Below are positions 38,288 through 42,445 of a stretch of DNA of 42,445 nt, piece by piece. The position numbers and the translations under genes are program-made. This stretch comes from an uncultured Duodenibacillus sp. (lineage in GTDB: Bacteria; Pseudomonadota; Gammaproteobacteria; Burkholderiales; Burkholderiaceae_F): positions 1 to 42,445 of the forward strand of contig CALXQS010000018.1 in NCBI GenBank assembly GCA_944390715.1, given 5' to 3'. How positions within the stretch are numbered: position 1 is the first letter of the stretch; every line of letters begins with the position of its first letter. The notes below the pieces were generated by a model. That model made no database searches and was not told where the DNA came from. It saw nothing but the letters and a program-made list of their open reading frames with translations.

Positions 38288-38746
38288 ATGCAGCAGACTA
38301 TCAACGACATCATGCAGCTTTTGCCTCATCGCTATCCTTTTCTTCTGATTGATCGCGTGCTTGAGATCAACGAAGACGCCACTGAGGCTCGCGTGCTTAA
38401 GAATGTCACGGCCAACGAGCCGCAGTTCACCGGGCACTTTCCCGAGATGCCCGTGATGCCCGGCGTGCTGATCGTCGAAGCGATGGCGCAGGCCTGCGCC
38501 GTGCTCGTCATGGCGCGTTTGTCGGAAGAAGAACGCAAGAAGAAGGCGCTTTTTTATTTTGCGGGCATCGACGGCGTGCGCTTCAAGCGCATTGTTCAGC
38601 CCGGCGATCAGCTCATCTTCGAGTGCCGCTACATTAAGGATCGGGCCAACATCTGCTGGTGCGAAGCCCGTGCGCTGGTCGACGGCAACGTCGTTTGCGA
38701 AGCCAAGTCCTTGATGTCGGCACGCAAGGTGATCGAAGAAGACTAA
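38288..38746 (+). CDS. fabZ: 3-hydroxyacyl-ACP dehydratase FabZ
   Basis: A 152-residue hot-dog fold dehydratase of fatty-acid elongation, acting on 3-hydroxyacyl-ACP, the same substrates used by LpxA and LpxD. The signature LLPHRYPFLLIDRV and the catalytic His and Glu in GHFPEMPVMPGVLIVEAMAQ are intact; DGVRFKRIVQPGDQL is typical. Length matches the family. It lies between lpxD and lpxA in the conserved order. Confidence 0.97.
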   Translation: MQQTINDIMQLLPHRYPFLLIDRVLEINEDATEARVLKNVTANEPQFTGHFPEMPVMPGVLIVEAMAQACAVLVMARLSEEERKKKALFYFAGIDGVRFKRIVQPGDQLIFECRYIKDRANICWCEARALVDGNVVCEAKSLMSARKVIEED

Positions 38747-39119
38747 AGCGCAGCGCCGTATAAGCAGAGAAAAAGGCCGCATTTTGAAAAATGCGGCCCG
38801 TCTCTGAAGCCTTTTGCCGCTTAGGGCTGATGATGGGCGATAAGCAAGTTTGGGCGAATTGTTTGACGCGCCTGAAGTTTTGCTTGCCCTTCAGCTCCCA
38901 AAAAAGAAAAAATGGCGCAAGCGGTGCAATAATGAACAAAACGTCAAATTCAGAAGTCCGGTGCGTGCTGTGCATTTCAAGAGAGAGCGGCCGTGCATAG
39001 GACTCAAAATGATCTGCCGCAGTGCTGCCGAGGTTTTTCAGCTGCTCATGAAAAACTCAGCTGATTGAAGCAGACAAGAAGCGTTATTGCAGCACCCGGA
39101 CAGCGCCAAAGGAGTCGAT
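38747..39119 (+). other. fabZ-lpxA intergenic region with hairpins
   Basis: A 373-bp gap inside the lipid A cluster. GGCCGCATTT (38775-38784)/AAATGCGGCC (38789-38798) is a perfect stem. It is preceded by an A run, so it resembles a terminator for the minus strand more than the plus. An extended -10 TGCAATAAT (38925-38933) could be a promoter for lpxA-lpxB-moaA. GTTTTTCA (39033-39040)/TGAAAAAC (39049-39056) is another perfect 8-bp dyad. I see no gene here. Confidence 0.5.
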
Positions 39120-39911
39120 ATGGCACAAATTCATCCATCCAGCATCGTTGACAGCCGGGCGCAGCTCGCCGATGACGTTGTCGTCGGACCGTTTTGCATT
39201 ATTGGGCCAGATGTCGTCATCGGCAGCGGAACCGTTCTCAACAGTCATGTGACGGTGGCCGGCCGCACGCGCATCGGCAAAAACAACCGCATCTTCCAGA
39301 ACGCAGCCGTCGGCTGCGAGCCTCAAGACAAGAAGTACCAGGGTGAGGACACAGCCCTTGAGATCGGCGACGAAAATGTGATTCGTGAAAACTGCACGAT
39401 CTCGATCGGCACCGTGCAGGATCACGGCATCACGCGCATCGGTTCGCGCAATCTCTTCATGGCCAACGTGCATATTGCGCACGACTGTCAGGTCGGCAGC
39501 GACACCATACTTGCCAATAATGTGGCTGTCGCCGGACACGTATGGATTGAGGATTTCGTGATTTTAGGCGGGCAGGCCGCCGTGCATCAGTTCTGCCATT
39601 TGGGGCGCAATGCCATGATCGGCGGGGCTGCAGGAATCCTGCGCGATGTGCCGCCGTACGTGATCTGCTCGGGCAATCCGGCTGCGCCGCACGGACTTAA
39701 TTTGGTCGGGTTGCGCCGCCATGGGTTTTCTCAGGAGTGTCTGTTCAAGCTCAAGAGCGCCTACAAGGCACTTTATCGCGAGGGCAACTTGGTTGCCGAT
39801 GCCGGTCGGGAGATCGAGGAACTCTACGAGGGCTGCGATGAAGAGACTTTAAAGCACCTTAAGCACTTTCATGACTTCGTCGTTTACAGCGAACGCGGCG
39901 TGATCCGCTGA
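39120..39911 (+). CDS. lpxA: UDP-N-acetylglucosamine O-acyltransferase
   Basis: A 263-residue acyltransferase that starts lipid A synthesis by 3-O-acylation of UDP-GlcNAc. The left-handed beta helix is built of hexapeptide repeats, with the catalytic His in ANVHIAHDC, and the C-terminal helical domain follows (HGLNLVGLRRHGFSQE). The usual HRGT...QGGG motif reads SIGT...QDHG, which resembles betaproteobacterial LpxA as I remember it. ATG 39120 follows AAAGGAG; the frame starts 11 codons earlier without support. lpxB begins 37 bp downstream. Confidence 0.97.
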   Translation: MAQIHPSSIVDSRAQLADDVVVGPFCIIGPDVVIGSGTVLNSHVTVAGRTRIGKNNRIFQNAAVGCEPQDKKYQGEDTALEIGDENVIRENCTISIGTVQDHGITRIGSRNLFMANVHIAHDCQVGSDTILANNVAVAGHVWIEDFVILGGQAAVHQFCHLGRNAMIGGAAGILRDVPPYVICSGNPAAPHGLNLVGLRRHGFSQECLFKLKSAYKALYREGNLVADAGREIEELYEGCDEETLKHLKHFHDFVVYSERGVIR

Positions 39912-39948
39912 TGAGCCTCGTGCTCCTTTCATGAGAAAGTGACTCTTC

Positions 39949-41136
39949 ATGGCGCAGCATAACGAATCGGTACCGATCTCGAACGATTTGTCGCAGGGTG
40001 CGGCATGGCTTGCAGGCGAGGCAAGCGGAGACTATCTTGCAAGCCTCGTGCTGCCGCGTCTGAAGACGCTCATGCAGGGGGCGCCTCAGTTCGGCATCGG
40101 CGGCCAAAAGATGATTTCAGCCGGCCTTGATGCTTGGTACTCTTCGGAGCGTCTGGCGGTGCGCGGCTATGTGGAGGTGCTCAAGAAGCTGCCCGGACTG
40201 ATTGCTCTTCGAAGCGCCATGGTGCGCCGCGTGGCGCAGGCTTGCCCTCGTGTTTTCATCGGCGTCGATGCGCCGGATTTTAATTTGGGCGTTGAAATGA
40301 AGCTCAAGGCGCGCGGCATTCCCACCGTGCACTTTGTTTCGCCGTCTATTTGGGCTTGGCGCCCCGAGCGCATCCGCACGGTTGAGGCCGCGACCAATCA
40401 CGTGCTTCTGATCTTTCCTTTTGAAGAGGAAATTTATAAGAAAGCGGGTGTGCCGGCCACGTATATCGGTCATCCGCTTGCCGGCATCATCCCTATGACG
40501 CCTGATCCGGCAGGAGCACGAGCAAAGCTTGGCCTTGCGGTTGACGGCGAGCCTTTGTTTGCGGTGCTGCCCGGCTCGCGCGTCGACGAGGTCTCTGGGT
40601 GCGGTCCCATCTTTTTTGAAGCCTGCGAGCGCGTGGTGAAGCGTCTGGGCGGAGCCGGCCGCTTTGTGCTGCCGGCTGTTGACGAGGCGCGGCGGCAGCA
40701 AATTTTGTCCGTCGCTAAAAAATACCCCGTGTTTTTCGAGCGGTTGACGGTCACTGCGGGCAAAAGTCACCTGGTGCTTGAAAGCGCCGATGCCGTGCTT
40801 GTTGCCTCCGGGACTGCCGCGCTTGAGGCGGCTTTGTTTAAAAAGCCGATGGTCGTGGGCTATACGATGCCGGCGCTCACCGCCTACCTGATGCGCCGCA
40901 AGGGACTCATCCCGTATGTAAGCCTGCCCAACATTTTGGCTCAAAGGCCGGTCGTGCCGGAGTTTTTGCAGTACTACTGCAAGCCCGACATGATTGCTGC
41001 AAGCCTGATTGATCAGTTGAGCGACAGACGCAGACGCCAACTGACGGACTTGTTCACCCGCATGCATGAGTCGCTGCTGCGGCCGACTGCAGAGCTTGCC
41101 TGCGAAGCAATCGAAAGGGTGCTCCGTGGCAGGTAA
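39949..41136 (+). CDS. lpxB: Lipid-A-disaccharide synthase
   Basis: A 395-residue glycosyltransferase of the GT-B fold (GT19) that joins UDP-2,3-diacylglucosamine and lipid X. Typical segments are GEASGDYLASLVLPRL, GIGGQKM, FIGVDAPDFNLGVE, FVSPSIWAWRPERI, TYIGHPLAG, LPGSRVDEV and ASGTAALEAAL. The N-terminus has about 15 extra residues ahead of the family start. It ends inside the start of moaA (11-bp overlap). Confidence 0.97.
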   Translation: MAQHNESVPISNDLSQGAAWLAGEASGDYLASLVLPRLKTLMQGAPQFGIGGQKMISAGLDAWYSSERLAVRGYVEVLKKLPGLIALRSAMVRRVAQACPRVFIGVDAPDFNLGVEMKLKARGIPTVHFVSPSIWAWRPERIRTVEAATNHVLLIFPFEEEIYKKAGVPATYIGHPLAGIIPMTPDPAGARAKLGLAVDGEPLFAVLPGSRVDEVSGCGPIFFEACERVVKRLGGAGRFVLPAVDEARRQQILSVAKKYPVFFERLTVTAGKSHLVLESADAVLVASGTAALEAALFKKPMVVGYTMPALTAYLMRRKGLIPYVSLPNILAQRPVVPEFLQYYCKPDMIAASLIDQLSDRRRRQLTDLFTRMHESLLRPTAELACEAIERVLRGR

Positions 41137-42262
41137 AGTCATTCCCATTCAACAAGAAGCTGAAGTCCTTGAGGGGGATCATGACGCGGTCTCTCTCATG
41201 CGGCTGGCCGTGCCCATCACAGGCGAGGTCAGAATCAAAGACGGACGGCTGCTTGATGCGCGCATGCGCCCTTTGCGAGATTTGCGCATCAGCATTACTG
41301 ATCACTGCAATTTCCGCTGCCGCTACTGCATGCCTAAGGAAAAGTTTGACGGCAGGCATCAGTTTCTCGCGCACACGGAGCTGCTCACGTTTGAGGAGCT
41401 GCTGCGGCTGGTGCGCATATTCATTGATCTCGGCATCGAAAAGGTTCGTCTCACCGGGGGCGAACCGCTTCTCAGAAAGCATGTCGAAGGCCTCATTGCC
41501 GAGCTCAAGAAGCTGGTGACGCGTACGGGCAAACCGCTCGATGTCGCCATGACCACCAACGGGACGCTTTTGAAAAGGCTTGCTCCCGCACTTAAGGCCG
41601 CAGGGCTTGATCGGATCACTGTCAGTCTTGATGCGCTCGATGAGAAGCTTTTTCAGAGCATCAACGATGTAGGCTTTCCGGCGTCCAAGGTGCTCGAAGG
41701 CATTGAAGCGGCGGCCGCTGCCGGCATAGCAGTAAAGGTCAATACGGTGTTGAAAAGGGGCATGAATGAAAAAGAAATCATTCCCCTTGCTGAAAGGTTC
41801 CGCGGAACTGGCATAATTCTGCGCTTTATCGAATATATGGATGCCGGCACAGCCAACGGCTGGCGCATGGACGACGTGATTTCTTCGGCCGAAGCTGTTG
41901 AAATCATCCGCCGCGTGCACCCGATCGAACCGCTCGAAGCCAACTATCGCGGAGAGACGGCATCTCGATGGAGGTACGTCGATGGTGCCGGCGAAATCGG
42001 CTTCATCAGTTCCGTCACCAATGCTTTTTGCAGAGACTGCACGCGTGTGCGGCTCTCTGTGGAAGGTTCGCTGGTGATGTGTCTGTTTGCTGACCGAGGC
42101 TATGATCTGAGAACGATGCTGCGAGGGGGCGCAACCGATGAGGAAATTGCGCTGGCCATTGCAAGATTGTGGACGGCCAGAACCGACCACTATTCTGAAA
42201 TTCGACTTTCACAGACAAACCGGCCTCGAGCCAAGGTGGAAATGCAGTACATCGGAGGGTAG
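41126..42262 (+). CDS. moaA: GTP 3',8-cyclase (molybdenum cofactor biosynthesis)
   Basis: A 378-residue radical-SAM enzyme for the first step of molybdopterin synthesis. The N-terminal cluster motif CNFRCRYC (C61, C65, C68), RLTGGEPLLRKHV, and the C-terminal cluster with FCRDC and a later Cys in VMCLF are present. It ends YIGG, keeping the C-terminal Gly-Gly needed for activity. Compared with E. coli MoaA it has about 37 extra N-terminal residues. GTG 41126, with AAAGG upstream, overlaps lpxB by 11 bp, implying translational coupling. A downstream ATG (41198) is possible. Molybdenum enzymes such as nitrate reductase would match the NarX-like sensor. Confidence 0.95.
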   Translation: MAGKVIPIQQEAEVLEGDHDAVSLMRLAVPITGEVRIKDGRLLDARMRPLRDLRISITDHCNFRCRYCMPKEKFDGRHQFLAHTELLTFEELLRLVRIFIDLGIEKVRLTGGEPLLRKHVEGLIAELKKLVTRTGKPLDVAMTTNGTLLKRLAPALKAAGLDRITVSLDALDEKLFQSINDVGFPASKVLEGIEAAAAAGIAVKVNTVLKRGMNEKEIIPLAERFRGTGIILRFIEYMDAGTANGWRMDDVISSAEAVEIIRRVHPIEPLEANYRGETASRWRYVDGAGEIGFISSVTNAFCRDCTRVRLSVEGSLVMCLFADRGYDLRTMLRGGATDEEIALAIARLWTARTDHYSEIRLSQTNRPRAKVEMQYIGG

Positions 42263-42445
42263 GCCGCACCGCATTGCGGCGATGCTTATGCATCAGGGGT
42301 TTTGCTGTCAAAGTTTTCCCCTAAATCCTACAGACTTCGTATGTAGTACATTTGCCGGCATTCTAGAATTTGATGCGGGTGTAAATTGGCAGCGCTGCGT
42401 GCTGGTTGCGCCTGAATTAAAATAAGCATTAAAACAAAACAATAT
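42263..42445. other. Downstream region of moaA with successive hairpins
   Basis: Short perfect stems follow one another: GCCGCA/TGCGGC (42263-42280), GATGC/GCATC (42281-42294), AGGGG/CCCCT, then CTACA/TGTAG. None is followed by a T run typical of a terminator. No gene is seen up to the window end. Confidence 0.4.

Overview
The window reads as a chromosomal segment of a Gram-negative betaproteobacterium, most likely a Burkholderiales gut anaerobe of the Sutterella/Parasutterella type. This is inferred from the beta-type gene neighbourhoods (rpsB-tsf-pyrH-frr-uppS-cdsA, pyrG-kdsA-eno-ftsB, bamA-skp-lpxD-fabZ-lpxA-lpxB), the fairly high G+C with G/C-rich third codon positions, and anaerobic functions (class III ribonucleotide reductase, a NarX-like sensor, MoaA). 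No rRNA or tRNA gene and no CRISPR array was seen.

Layout: 1-1740 holds a dead IS110-family element (frameshifted, and apparently lacking its first catalytic Asp) plus its structured upstream non-coding end. 2113-3588 is an NAD-type aldehyde dehydrogenase. 3800-9416 is the translation/envelope block rpsB, tsf, pyrH, frr, uppS, cdsA, with clear terminators and a structured rpsB leader. 9526-14443 is pyrG, kdsA, eno, ftsB and a small unknown gene, closed by a terminator. 14473-16521 is htpG behind a textbook sigma-32 promoter, followed by rmuC. 18113-21739 is an accessory island: an AAA-type ATPase on the minus strand, an ORF fragment, a complete-looking ISL3-family insertion sequence, and two copies of a 66-bp hairpin repeat with DnaA-box-like arms. 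21740-27759 is parC with a long N-terminal extension, an orphan NarX-like sensor kinase and a membrane metallophosphoesterase. 27770-32043 is dxr and the anaerobic reductase pair nrdD-nrdG. 32228-42262 is the outer-membrane biogenesis block rseP, bamA, skp, lpxD, fabZ, lpxA, lpxB, ending in moaA, which overlaps lpxB.

The genes cover core cell-surface construction: isoprenoid precursors (dxr), undecaprenyl carrier (uppS), phospholipid (cdsA), Kdo (kdsA), lipid A (lpxD, lpxA, lpxB), acyl chains (fabZ) and outer-membrane protein assembly (bamA, skp, rseP). With them are translation (rpsB, tsf, frr), nucleotide supply (pyrH, pyrG, nrdDG) and glycolysis (eno). In many proteobacteria the order frr-(dxr/uppS/cdsA)-rseP-bamA is contiguous. 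Here about 18 kb separates cdsA from dxr, and nrdDG separates dxr from rseP.

The most unusual signals are the pair of inverted 66-bp repeats at 18187 and 21505, which keep the same fold through a compensatory base change (one copy lies inside the ISL3 element). Next are the fold-back hairpin over the ISL3 transposase start, the nrdD leader with promoters upstream of an intrinsic terminator, and the island ATPase with an operator-like dyad.
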